A stretch of 32,787 bases of DNA from an uncultured Euryhalocaulis sp. (GTDB lineage Bacteria; Pseudomonadota; Alphaproteobacteria; Caulobacterales; Maricaulaceae): contig CAJXKJ010000033.1 of assembly GCA_913055605.1 (NCBI GenBank), positions 1-32,787 on the forward strand, read 5' to 3'. The notes beneath the pieces were generated by a model that ran no database searches, was not told the DNA's origin, and saw nothing but the letters and a program-made list of their open reading frames with translations. The position numbers and the translations under genes were made by a program. Position 1 is the first letter of the stretch; each line of letters starts with the position of its first letter. Shown here in pieces: positions 1 to 6,704 of this stretch.

Positions 1-158
1 ACGCGGGGCGAGAGCCTTCGGGAAATCCACGCGCAGGGCGTCCGGGCTGAACTCTTCAAACCCAGTCGCGCGTAAAAATCGGGTCCAGGCCGGACGCCTT
101 GCTCCCCTCTTCCACGCCGGCCTGCCGAGCGTGAGGGTACCGGCGTGCGCGCGGCGCC
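1..158. other. Left edge, no assignable gene
   Basis: This stretch lies downstream of the DUF1993 gene. One minus-strand frame stays open from about 162 to the edge and reads protein-like near its end (a segment such as FEEFSPDALRVDF, from 60 leftwards). The only usable start codon in it is an in-frame GTG at about 28 that has no visible ribosome binding site. It could be the beginning of another gene or chance open frame in GC-rich DNA, and I cannot decide from 158 bases. No terminator hairpin with a T-run is visible after the DUF1993 stop. Confidence 0.2.
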
Positions 159-722
159 CTAGGACGGCGCCGTGCCCGGCCGCAGGAAGGGCAGCATGTG
201 CGCCACATAGTCCGTCTTGCCGAGCCCGACGCCCTCTGCGCGCAGGATCGCGTAGGCGGTCATGACGTGGAAATAGAATTGCGGCAGCGCCCAGTCGCGC
301 ACGTATTGCCCGGCGGTCAGGTCGAACACCATGCCTTGCGGCAGCGCGTGGGCGACCGGCGCGGCCGGGTCGGCGGCCGGCGCGTCCGCCGCCATCGCCT
401 CCACCATCACGACCGTCTCGGCGATCCGCGCCTGCGCCTCGGCCAGCGAGCCCGGCCGTTCGCCGCCGTTGCGGCCCTCCTCCACCAGCGCCGCGACGGA
501 GTCCGGGAAGTCCTCGCCGCGCAGGCGGAACATGCCCTCCTGCGCCTGCACGCAGGCAAAGCGAATCTGCGTCGACAGCGGGAACATGTCCGGCGCCAGC
601 CGCGCGGACAGCAGCGTCTCCGCCGCCCCGTCCGGCTTCTCCGCTGCGGCCTTGTCCAGCCAGGCCGACAGCGCGCCCAGCATCTGCACATAGGTCGGGG
701 CGAGCATTTCCGGCAGCGTCAT
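159..722 (-). CDS. DUF1993 family protein
   Basis: A 187-residue cytoplasmic protein with no signal peptide. It opens with MTLPEMLAPTYVQMLGAL and continues with LSAWLDKAAAE and ARLAPDMFPLSTQI, the conserved start of the DUF1993 family. That family is thought to share the four-helix DinB-like fold; its biochemical role is not established. The C-terminal part (YFHVMTAYAILRAEGV) also fits, and the length is normal for the family. I chose the ATG at 722 because similarity begins exactly there; the open frame runs further upstream, but that part is arginine-rich noise overlapping the preceding gene. It is the last gene of a minus-strand run, 38 bases after the 487-residue secreted protein, and probably shares its transcript. 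Confidence 0.85.
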   Translation of the reverse strand: MTLPEMLAPTYVQMLGALSAWLDKAAAEKPDGAAETLLSARLAPDMFPLSTQIRFACVQAQEGMFRLRGEDFPDSVAALVEEGRNGGERPGSLAEAQARIAETVVMVEAMAADAPAADPAAPVAHALPQGMVFDLTAGQYVRDWALPQFYFHVMTAYAILRAEGVGLGKTDYVAHMLPFLRPGTAPS

Positions 723-760
723 GACAATCTTTCCCGGGTCCGTGGAATCGTCGGCCGACC

Positions 761-2224
761 CTACTCGAACCCGAACAGATCCTCTTCCTCGGGCCGTGTC
801 ATGTCCTGCTCGAAATTGCGCTCCCAGATATCGGCCCAGGGGCGGCCGTACATGTCCGGCACGCGGAAATCGATCGTCTCGCCCGGCGCCACGGGGGTGG
901 AGACGCCGTCGACCGGATAGATCGTCTGCACGCATTCGATGAAGTCCTGCGGCGCGCCATCGGCGAACCCGGACAGCTTGCGCAGATTGCGCACGATGCG
1001 CACCGGCTGCGCCAGCGCCTCGGGGTCGTACAGGACCGTCTCGTGGTTCAGCCCGGCGAACGCGCCCTCGGCGTCCTGCACGGGCGTATAGATCTCAATG
1101 CTCTGCATGGCGTTCGAGAATTCGAACATGCCGTGCACCTTCCAGCCCTGGATGTTCGAGGTCCAGGTGACCAGCGTATCGCCGTCCCAGAAACCGATGG
1201 TCTCCCCGTACCAGCGGTTCACCGCGGCCCCAAGGCGCGGGACCTCGCCGCTCGTGTCGAACGCCCGGCCGACATGCACCTCGGTGATGAAATTGTCGGC
1301 GCTGCCCACGCGGATCTGCACCAGCTCCGGCGTCACCAGGACCGAATGCGGATGGCCGGTCACCGCCACCAGATGCCAGCGCCGCATGAACCCCTCCGGC
1401 CAGCAATACATGGCCGGCCATTGCGGCGCGTTCGTATGCCCCTCGTGATACAGCTCCTGCACCATGCGCTCCCGATACTCCGGCGTCAGCAAAGACAGGA
1501 TGGTCGGAACCTGGTTCCAGATGGCGAAGGCGTACCAGCTCTCGGTCACCGCCGCCGGCCAGTCATAGCGGCCGTTCCATTCGCCGGGCACGGTGGAATA
1601 GCTGTGCTGCGTCGGCCCGCCCCGCGCCCGCGTCTCGGCCAGCAGGGCCTCGTAATGCGCCTGCGCCGTCTCGAACGGATAGGGGCTGACAATCGCCTCC
1701 CGCGGATAGTCCCGGTCGCAATGGCCCCAGGCGGCCGTGCCCGGCGGGTCGTCCCCCACCGTACCGCCCAGCCCCACGCCAGCGCCGTTCGCCCCGCTCG
1801 CCGCGCCCCATTGCATCTCCAGCCCCAGCGGGCTGTTGCAGCGGAAATAGCGCGGGTCGCTCCAGTATTCCCGGTCGGCGTAGAAATCCGTCGACGTGAA
1901 CAGGTCGACGGGCAGCGGATCGACGCCCGGCGGCGCCGCGCCGTCCTTCGCCGCGGTCACCTCCACCACGTCCGTCACCGCGCCGTTCGGCCCGCCATGG
2001 ATGTTCACATGGATCGGCCCGACCGCCAGCGCCGTGTCGAAATCGTCCAGCCGCCCGGGATTCGTCCCGGTGGACGGCAGCGCCGGCTCCACCGCCCATC
2101 CGCGTCCCACGCTCTCGAACCCGATATCCGGCATGTCCTGCGCCTGCGCGCCAACGGCCAGCAGGCTCGCGCCCGCGCACATCGCCCCTGCCCACATCAT
2201 CTGCCGTGCGGTCATCCTGCGCAT
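761..2224 (-). CDS. Secreted protein of unknown function, 487 aa
   Basis: An exported protein that I cannot name. Residues 1-28 form a Sec signal peptide ending AVGAQA|QD. The mature part is rich in Trp, Tyr and acidic residues and has few Lys. Around residues 338-361 it has WYGETIGFWDGDTLV, which resembles the 'G-x-W-x-GDTLVVDT' signature of a broad group of secreted bacterial proteins of unknown function. Trp-rich segments (ESWYAFAIWNQVP at 228-240, MYCWPEGFMRRWH at 272-284) suggest a hydrophobic or carbohydrate-like binding site, but this is inference. The start at 2224 follows a GGGGGCG stretch; a second ATG at 2215 is possible. It lies 16 bases after the SnoaL-like gene and 38 bases before the DUF1993 gene, so the three are probably one operon. 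Confidence 0.75.
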   Translation of the reverse strand: MRRMTARQMMWAGAMCAGASLLAVGAQAQDMPDIGFESVGRGWAVEPALPSTGTNPGRLDDFDTALAVGPIHVNIHGGPNGAVTDVVEVTAAKDGAAPPGVDPLPVDLFTSTDFYADREYWSDPRYFRCNSPLGLEMQWGAASGANGAGVGLGGTVGDDPPGTAAWGHCDRDYPREAIVSPYPFETAQAHYEALLAETRARGGPTQHSYSTVPGEWNGRYDWPAAVTESWYAFAIWNQVPTILSLLTPEYRERMVQELYHEGHTNAPQWPAMYCWPEGFMRRWHLVAVTGHPHSVLVTPELVQIRVGSADNFITEVHVGRAFDTSGEVPRLGAAVNRWYGETIGFWDGDTLVTWTSNIQGWKVHGMFEFSNAMQSIEIYTPVQDAEGAFAGLNHETVLYDPEALAQPVRIVRNLRKLSGFADGAPQDFIECVQTIYPVDGVSTPVAPGETIDFRVPDMYGRPWADIWERNFEQDMTRPEEEDLFGFE

Positions 2225-2240
2225 CGCCCCCGCCCCAGCC

Positions 2241-2744
2241 CTATGGATGCAGATAGATGTCGCGCCGGACGATCAGCCACTGCCCGTCGATCCGGCGCAG
2301 ATCGTCGCGGGAGCTGCCGATATCGAACAGCTTCGCGGGCTGGCCTTCGCCCTCCCGGCTCATGGTCAGCCAGTAGGTCGTGTGCACCGCGCTGTCCGGC
2401 CCGGTGATGTCGATGGCCGAATTGGTCTCCATGTGGAACAGGGTGCGCGGCTCGCCCTCGCGCAGCGCCGCCTCGCCCGCGATGATGTCGCGGAAGGCGT
2501 CATGGCCCCGCCGCTCGTCGCCGTCGATGGCCACCACCGCGTCCGGCGCCAGCGCGCTCAGATAGAGGTCCGCGTCCAGCCGGTCGAGCCCGCGCGTATA
2601 GCGCGCCAGCGTCGCCTCGATCGCCGCCCGGTCCTCCAGCGTCCCGAAATCCTGCGTGTCAGCGGCCTGGGCCCCCGCCGCGGCGGGGATCAGCAGCAAT
2701 ACGGCCAGAACGGCCGCGCGGCCGGGCCAGGTAAATCCGGTCAT
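2241..2744 (-). CDS. Secreted SnoaL-like / NTF2-fold protein
   Basis: A 167-residue exported protein. The first 25-27 residues form a Sec signal peptide (hydrophobic core AAVLAVLLLIPAAAGAQA). The remainder has the layout of the SnoaL-like NTF2 fold: an N-terminal helix LEDRAAIEATLARYTRGLDR, then LYLSALAPDAVVAIDG, a central HDAFRDII helix, HMETNSAIDI and a closing beta strand with GQWLIVRRDIY. Members are small cone-shaped proteins that bind or isomerise hydrophobic ligands; many are non-enzymatic. It is the first gene of a three-gene minus-strand run and lies just downstream of a plausible promoter at 2783-2810. Its substrate cannot be inferred. Confidence 0.8.
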   Translation of the reverse strand: MTGFTWPGRAAVLAVLLLIPAAAGAQAADTQDFGTLEDRAAIEATLARYTRGLDRLDADLYLSALAPDAVVAIDGDERRGHDAFRDIIAGEAALREGEPRTLFHMETNSAIDITGPDSAVHTTYWLTMSREGEGQPAKLFDIGSSRDDLRRIDGQWLIVRRDIYLHP

Positions 2745-2782
2745 GACGTCTCCCCACGGCTGTTCCGCCGTTTGCGGATTTC

Positions 2783-2810
2783 ACTATACCGGATTTTCGG
2801 CAATTGTCGG
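2783..2810 (-). promoter_or_regulatory. Possible sigma70-type promoter for the SnoaL-like operon
   Basis: On the minus strand a TATAGT hexamer (2788-2783) lies 16 bases downstream of CCGACA (2810-2805), a partial match to TTGACA. It sits about 39 bases upstream of the SnoaL-like start codon in the 147-bp divergent gap with the plus-strand gene at 2892. The -10 is good and the -35 is weak. No terminator or known operator is visible in the rest of this gap. Confidence 0.35.
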
Positions 2811-2891
2811 CGCGGCCCGCGTTCCCATCCGCCCCGCCCGGCCCTAATCTTTTGCCCGGAAAGCGACCCGGGACAGCCAGGAGCCCCGTCC

Positions 2892-3839
2892 ATGATCCGC
2901 GCCGCCGCCATCCTGCTGGCCGCCGCCGCCCTCGCGGCCCCGCCCGCCATGGCCCAGGACGCCACACCGGCAGACGGTGAGATCACGGACCGCGTCACGG
3001 TGACCGGACAGCGCCTAGGCCCCCGCACGCTAGAGGAACAGACCCGCGATTTCGTGACGGAGATCGCAAGGCCCGCGAACTTCAAATCCGGCATCGCGCG
3101 GTGGCACATGCGGCTCTGCGTCGGGGTCCAGAACATCGACCCCGAGCCCGCCCAGTACATCGTGGACCGGATTTCGGAAGTGGCGGCGGAGGTCGGGCTG
3201 CGCCCCGGCCGCCCCGGCTGCCGGCCGCAGATCATGATCGCCTTCGCGCCGGACGGACAGGACTTCGCCGCGCGCTGGGTGGACGCCCAGCCCCAGAATT
3301 TCCGCCCCTGGGGCGGCGTCGGCGGCACCAATCCGGGCCTTGCGGCGCTGGACGCCTTCCAGGAATCCGACGCCCCGGTCCGCTGGTGGCACGTCACTTT
3401 GCCGGTGACCGAGGGCGGCGCCCCGGCGGTGAAGCTGCCGAACACGCTGGTCCCCTCGGCCTTCGGCGACGCCCCGGCCATCAAGGGCGGCAATTCCCAC
3501 ATCACCCGCCTGGTGCGGGACGAGATGAAGGCCGCCAATATCGTCGTGGACGGGCCGGAGGCGGCGCAGGTCGGCATTGCCCAGCTCGCCGACTATCTGG
3601 CCATGATCGCCCTGGTCCAGATCGACCCGGCGGCGGACCCCTCCGCCTACGACTCCATCCTGAACCTGTTTTCCGCCGGCGCGGCCGCGCCGCCCGGCCT
3701 GACCGAATGGGACCGCGCCTATATCCGCGCGGTCTATGATTTCCGCCAGTACAGCCTGCCCCATATGCAGGCCGACCTGGTGGCGCGTGAAATGATCCGC
3801 GACCGCCGCAACGCCGAACGCGAGGATGCGGACGACTGA
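2892..3839 (+). CDS. Secreted hypothetical protein, 315 aa
   Basis: An exported protein of unknown function. Residues 1-22 are a signal peptide (MIRAAAILLAAAALAAPPAMA) cut before QDATPADG. The mature part contains RWHMRLCVGVQNIDPEPAQY, in which a stretch ending IVDRISEVAAEVGL looks like a regulatory or binding helix, then CRPQIMIAFAPDGQ. Two cysteines, one in each of these segments, may form a disulphide. The C-terminal part ends in a helix with LTEWDRAYIRAVYDFRQYSLP. I know no enzyme family with this layout; similar secreted proteins are annotated as hypothetical in alphaproteobacteria. The start is set by the signal peptide and by GCCAGGAGC just upstream; the much longer upstream open frame is antisense to the neighbouring operon. 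It is transcribed alone or with the GST gene 50 bases downstream. Confidence 0.75.
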   Translation: MIRAAAILLAAAALAAPPAMAQDATPADGEITDRVTVTGQRLGPRTLEEQTRDFVTEIARPANFKSGIARWHMRLCVGVQNIDPEPAQYIVDRISEVAAEVGLRPGRPGCRPQIMIAFAPDGQDFAARWVDAQPQNFRPWGGVGGTNPGLAALDAFQESDAPVRWWHVTLPVTEGGAPAVKLPNTLVPSAFGDAPAIKGGNSHITRLVRDEMKAANIVVDGPEAAQVGIAQLADYLAMIALVQIDPAADPSAYDSILNLFSAGAAAPPGLTEWDRAYIRAVYDFRQYSLPHMQADLVAREMIRDRRNAEREDADD

Positions 3840-3889
3840 CGCTGCCGCTAGTCTGCGCCAGCGCGATTCCGCCGCCGGGAGACAGCTCG

Positions 3890-4489
3890 ATGAAACTCTA
3901 CCACTGGCCCCAGACCCGCTCGGGCCGCGTCATGTGGATGCTGGAGGAATCCGGCGCGTCCTATGAGATCGTCCCCGTCGACGTCGGTTCGGGCGGCGGC
4001 GCGACGCCGGAATTTCGCAAGATCAACCCGATGGGCAAGGTCCCGGCGCTGGAGGACCGCGGAACGGTGATCACCGAATCCGGCGCCATCTGCGCCTATC
4101 TGGCCGATCTCTACCCGGAAAAGCGCCTGGCCCCGGAACAGGGCGATCCCCTGCGCGGCCTCTATTACCGCTGGCTGTTCCTGTCCGCCGGCGTCATGGA
4201 GCCCGCCTTCCTGCAAAAGGGCATGGGGTGGGAGACGAAGGCCGCCGGCGCCTCGGGCTGGGGCGATCCGGAGCGGGTGGAGGAAATGCTGCACGCCGAA
4301 ATCCCCGCCGACGGCTGGCTGGTGGACGATTATTTCACCGCCGCCGACCTGATGGTCGGCGGCGGCCTGCACTACATGATCCAGTTCGGCCTGCTGGACC
4401 CGTGGCCGGCGGCGGAGGCCTATGTCGCCCGCTGCACCGGCCGCCCGGCCTTCCAGCGCGCGCAGGAAAAAGACAAGGCGGCGGCGTGA
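3890..4489 (+). CDS. Glutathione S-transferase family protein
   Basis: A 199-residue soluble protein with the two-domain GST plan. Residues 1-80 form a thioredoxin-like domain: MKLYHWPQTRSGRVMWMLEE, then the cis-proline loop GKVPALED and the glutathione gamma-glutamyl site TESGAICAYL. An all-helical C-terminal domain follows, with FTAADLMVGG and the terminal GRPAFQRAQ that many bacterial GSTs share. Such enzymes conjugate or reduce electrophiles with glutathione in the cytoplasm; the substrate cannot be told. The start at 3890 follows GGGAGACAG. Its TGA stop overlaps the GTG start of the next gene, so the GST, the lipoprotein and prmA are probably co-translated. Confidence 0.92.
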   Translation: MKLYHWPQTRSGRVMWMLEESGASYEIVPVDVGSGGGATPEFRKINPMGKVPALEDRGTVITESGAICAYLADLYPEKRLAPEQGDPLRGLYYRWLFLSAGVMEPAFLQKGMGWETKAAGASGWGDPERVEEMLHAEIPADGWLVDDYFTAADLMVGGGLHYMIQFGLLDPWPAAEAYVARCTGRPAFQRAQEKDKAAA

Positions 4490-4902
4490 GGGGTTTCGCC
4501 GCCATCGCCCGGCCTCCCCTCCTCGCGCTGGCCGCTTTTCTCGCGCTGGCCGCCTGCGGCAATCTGGAGCCGCCGCCCTTCCGCCCCTTCTCGGGCGAAC
4601 CGCCCCAGCTGGATTTCGACCAGCTTGCGGCCGACCCCGGCGTATACGCTGGCCAGAATATCAGCCTGATCGGCCTGCTGAGCGAGCAGGACGGCCAGGC
4701 CTGCCTCGCGGACCGCAACCGCCGCCTCGCCGTGCGCCTGACCGCCGAACAGGCCGCTCTCTATACCGGCGTGCGCGACTGGCCGGTGATCGTGGAGGGC
4801 GTGTTCGCCCAGAATCTCTGTCCGCCGGGCTTCGTCTGTCCCGAATTCTGCACGCCCTACGGCCTGGAGGCCGGGGTCCGCATCATCGACCCGGCGCAAT
4901 AG
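4486..4902 (+). CDS. Small lipoprotein of unknown function
   Basis: A 138-residue predicted lipoprotein. A hydrophobic signal (LLALAAFLALAAC) ends in a lipobox LAAC, so the mature protein would begin with a lipidated Cys followed by GNLEPPP. The rest includes YAGQNISLIGLLSEQDGQACL and VRDWPVIVEGVFAQNLC, with a cluster of four cysteines near the C-terminus (CPPGFVC, then PEFC). The beta-rich pattern resembles small OB-like domains, but I recognise no family. The start is a GTG at 4486 overlapping the GST stop as GTGA, which fits translational coupling; the frame further upstream is the GST gene read out of frame. Its stop at 4900-4902 directly abuts the prmA ATG. Confidence 0.75.
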   Translation: MRGFAAIARPPLLALAAFLALAACGNLEPPPFRPFSGEPPQLDFDQLAADPGVYAGQNISLIGLLSEQDGQACLADRNRRLAVRLTAEQAALYTGVRDWPVIVEGVFAQNLCPPGFVCPEFCTPYGLEAGVRIIDPAQ

Positions 4903-5766
4903 ATGACCGGAACGCTCTGGCGCCTCGCGGCCGCTGGCCCGCTCGCCTCCCTGCGCACCGCCTATGAGGTCCTGGCCTCGGACGAGGAGCTGGACGCCGT
5001 CTCGCTCAGCCTGTTCGAACAGGGCGCCGACGGCGGCTCGCTGGAGGCGCTGTTCGTCGCCGCGCCTGACGCCGACGCCTTCCTGCGCGGCGGCGGGCTG
5101 GACCCCGCTTCGCTGGACGACATCCATGTCGCCCCGCTGCCGGACGAAAACTGGGTGGCGCTGTCGCTGCAGGGGCTGAAGCCGGTCACCGCCGGCCGCT
5201 TCTATGTCTATGGCTCGCACGACGAGCCGTCCGGCCAGGTCCCGATCCTGATCGAGGCGAACCAGGCCTTCGGCACCGGCCATCACGGCACCACGCGCGG
5301 CTGCCTCCTGGCCTTCGACGCGCTGCTGACCGCGGGCGAAGAATTCGCCAACGTCCTGGATCTGGGCTGCGGCGCCGGCACGCTGGCCATCGCCGCGGCG
5401 ATGACGACGGAGGCGGCCGTGGCGGCCAGCGACAACGATCCGCTGGCCATCGACGTCACCGACGACAATCTGGCCGCCAACGCGGTGACGGTGGTGGAGA
5501 CCGTGGTGGCCGAGGGGCTGGACGACGCCCGCCTGTTCACCCGCGCGCCGTTCGACCTGATCTTCGCCAATATCCTGGCCGGGCCGCTGGTCGATCTGGC
5601 GCCCGGGATCGCCGCCGCGCTCGCCCCGGGCGGCCGGGTGATCCTGTCTGGCCTGCTGAGCGAACAGCGCGACATGGTGCTGACGGCCTATACGGCCGCC
5701 GGGCTGATGCTGGAGTCCGAGCGCGAACTGGACGGCTGGTCCACGCTGGTCGCGCGCCGGGGCTAG
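4903..5766 (+). CDS. prmA: Ribosomal protein L11 methyltransferase
   Basis: A 287-residue cytoplasmic SAM-dependent methyltransferase that trimethylates ribosomal protein L11. The N-terminal 90 or so residues form the L11-recognition domain. The catalytic domain shows the PrmA signature AFGTGHHGTTR (122-132), SAM motif I LDLGCGAGTLAIAAA (152-166), the acidic SDNDPLA stretch (176-182) and the FANILAGPL motif (221-229) that corresponds to the substrate-side N-I-L-A of the family. The length is normal. The ATG directly follows the stop of the lipoprotein gene with no gap, so expression depends on upstream ribosomes or a Shine-Dalgarno inside that gene. Nothing key is missing. Confidence 0.95.
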   Translation: MTGTLWRLAAAGPLASLRTAYEVLASDEELDAVSLSLFEQGADGGSLEALFVAAPDADAFLRGGGLDPASLDDIHVAPLPDENWVALSLQGLKPVTAGRFYVYGSHDEPSGQVPILIEANQAFGTGHHGTTRGCLLAFDALLTAGEEFANVLDLGCGAGTLAIAAAMTTEAAVAASDNDPLAIDVTDDNLAANAVTVVETVVAEGLDDARLFTRAPFDLIFANILAGPLVDLAPGIAAALAPGGRVILSGLLSEQRDMVLTAYTAAGLMLESERELDGWSTLVARRG

Positions 5767-5834
5767 GCGCACGCGCCGGAACCACCCCGTCGCGCCAGCC
5801 GTTTTCCGGATTCCTGAAGTTTCCGGAGAGTCCG

Positions 5835-6257
5835 ATGAAAACCCTTGCCGCCACCCTGCCCGCCGCCCTGCTGCTGGCCGGCCCTGCTTTCGCCCAGCTG
5901 GAGGAAAACGAAGGCTATGACGCCGCCGGCGGCGTGGCCGGAATGCTGGAAGAGCAGGCCGAGGCGAATCTGCGCGCCGGCGATATGGGCGGGGAAATGG
6001 AGGAGCGCGTCCTCGCCCAGGTGATGGACAACTACATCTCCATGGACGTGAACCAGGACCGCCTCATCTCCGAATCCGAATGGGGCGCCTGGCGCGGCTG
6101 GAACGAGACCCCGCTGTCCTTCACCGGCGCCGACTTCAATGACAGCGATTATGTTGCGTTTACAGAGTTCGAGCGCACCTATATCGAGACCGGCGACGAG
6201 CGCCTGTCCAAGCCGATGCACGGCGCGCGCCCGGCCGAGGAAGGCCGCGAGCCCTGA
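5835..6257 (+). CDS. Secreted EF-hand protein
   Basis: A 140-residue exported protein. Signal peptide residues 1-20 end GPAFA|QLEE. Two canonical 12-residue EF-hand loops follow: DVNQDRLISESE (71-82) and DFNDSDYVAFTE (100-111). Both have acidic or Asn ligands at positions 1, 3 and 5, a hydrophobic residue at 8 and Glu at 12. They are close enough to form a paired calcium-binding unit in the periplasm or outside the cell. The preceding segment (MLEEQAEANLRAGD) is helical. The ATG follows CCGGAGAG. It lies 68 bases after prmA on the same strand. The partner it regulates or stabilises is not visible here. Confidence 0.82.
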   Translation: MKTLAATLPAALLLAGPAFAQLEENEGYDAAGGVAGMLEEQAEANLRAGDMGGEMEERVLAQVMDNYISMDVNQDRLISESEWGAWRGWNETPLSFTGADFNDSDYVAFTEFERTYIETGDERLSKPMHGARPAEEGREP

Positions 6258-6416
6258 TGCGTATTGAGTTTTCGGGTGGGTTTTCGGAGCCCGGACGTAC
6301 GAAGCGCCGGCCTTCGGGAGGAGAAGACCGGCGCTTCAGCGACGAACGGCGTCTGTGATGCCCCTTGGAACGTCCGGTTAGAAACGTTCCGACGCCGTCG
6401 GCCTTTACTTGCCTCT
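6258..6416. other. Structured gap with two inverted repeats
   Basis: This gap lies between the EF-hand gene and the convergent 41-residue gene. It holds a perfect 10-bp inverted repeat, GAAGCGCCGG at 6301-6310 with CCGGCGCTTC at 6328-6337 (17-base loop). A second, 7-bp repeat pairs GGAACGT at 6367-6373 with ACGTTCC at 6384-6390. A short CCGAC/GTCGG hairpin follows at 6390-6402. None has a clear T-run on either strand, so they are not convincing intrinsic terminators. They may be mRNA-stabilising 3' structures or part of an RNA. Confidence 0.5.
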
Positions 6417-6542
6417 CTAGCTGGAGAGGCCGTGGTTCAGACGGCGCAGGGAACGGATGTGCCGCTTGCGCAGCACGGGCCGCTTGTACGCGCGAACCGC
6501 GTTGTCGGTGTGCGAGTTGGTATCGTTTCTTTCGATGTGCAT
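6417..6542 (-). CDS. Small basic protein, 41 aa, unknown
   Basis: A short gene with good translation signals. AGGAG at 6554-6550 lies 7 bases before the ATG at 6542, and a plausible promoter lies at 6580-6607. The peptide starts MHIERNDTNSHTDN, a polar part, and continues into a strongly basic half (AYKRPVLRKRHIRSLRRLNHG) that could bind nucleic acid or acidic lipid. It has no Cys, no membrane segment and no signal peptide. Third codon positions are mostly G or C, as in the neighbours, which supports real coding. I recognise no family. A longer frame that runs through pepP on the same strand contains this one, but its upstream part is antisense shadow. Confidence 0.6.
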   Translation of the reverse strand: MHIERNDTNSHTDNAVRAYKRPVLRKRHIRSLRRLNHGLSS

Positions 6543-6579
6543 GTGCGTACTCCTGATGTTGCACTTGCGAACAGGCCCT

Positions 6580-6609
6580 AATGTAATCATTCCGAGCCCC
6601 TTGAGAATC
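6580..6609 (-). promoter_or_regulatory. Possible promoter of the small basic gene, with a GANTC site
   Basis: On the minus strand TTCTCA (6607-6602) and TACATT (6585-6580) are separated by 16 bases, each a 4-of-6 match to sigma70 hexamers. The predicted start would give a leader of about 30 bases before the 41-residue gene. GAATC at 6605-6609, a GANTC site for the CcrM-type methyltransferase of alphaproteobacteria, overlaps the -35. Methylation-sensitive, GcrA-type control is therefore possible; this is inference. Confidence 0.35.
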
Positions 6610-6626
6610 CACGATATTTTCTCCCT

Positions 6627-6651
6627 CCCATGCAAAAACGCATGGGTTTTT
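6627..6651 (+). terminator. Intrinsic terminator facing the plus strand
   Basis: CCCATGC (6627-6633) pairs perfectly with GCATGGG (6640-6646) across a 6-base loop and is followed by TTTTT (6647-6651), a textbook Rho-independent terminator. The nearest plus-strand gene upstream is the EF-hand gene, which ends about 370 bases earlier. It therefore either ends a long 3' extension of that transcript, antisense to the small basic gene, or an unannotated small RNA, or it is an attenuator in the pepP leader. Confidence 0.75.
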
Positions 6652-6704
6652 GGCCCGATTGATGCTCGATTGAAGCAATGGGGCGCCAGCGATAGGCTCC
6701 AGCG

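Noticed and set aside
1043-2407. A 454-codon plus-strand open frame
   Set aside because: Antisense to the 487-residue secreted protein; composition is His/Arg/Pro-rich with no domain or signal peptide.
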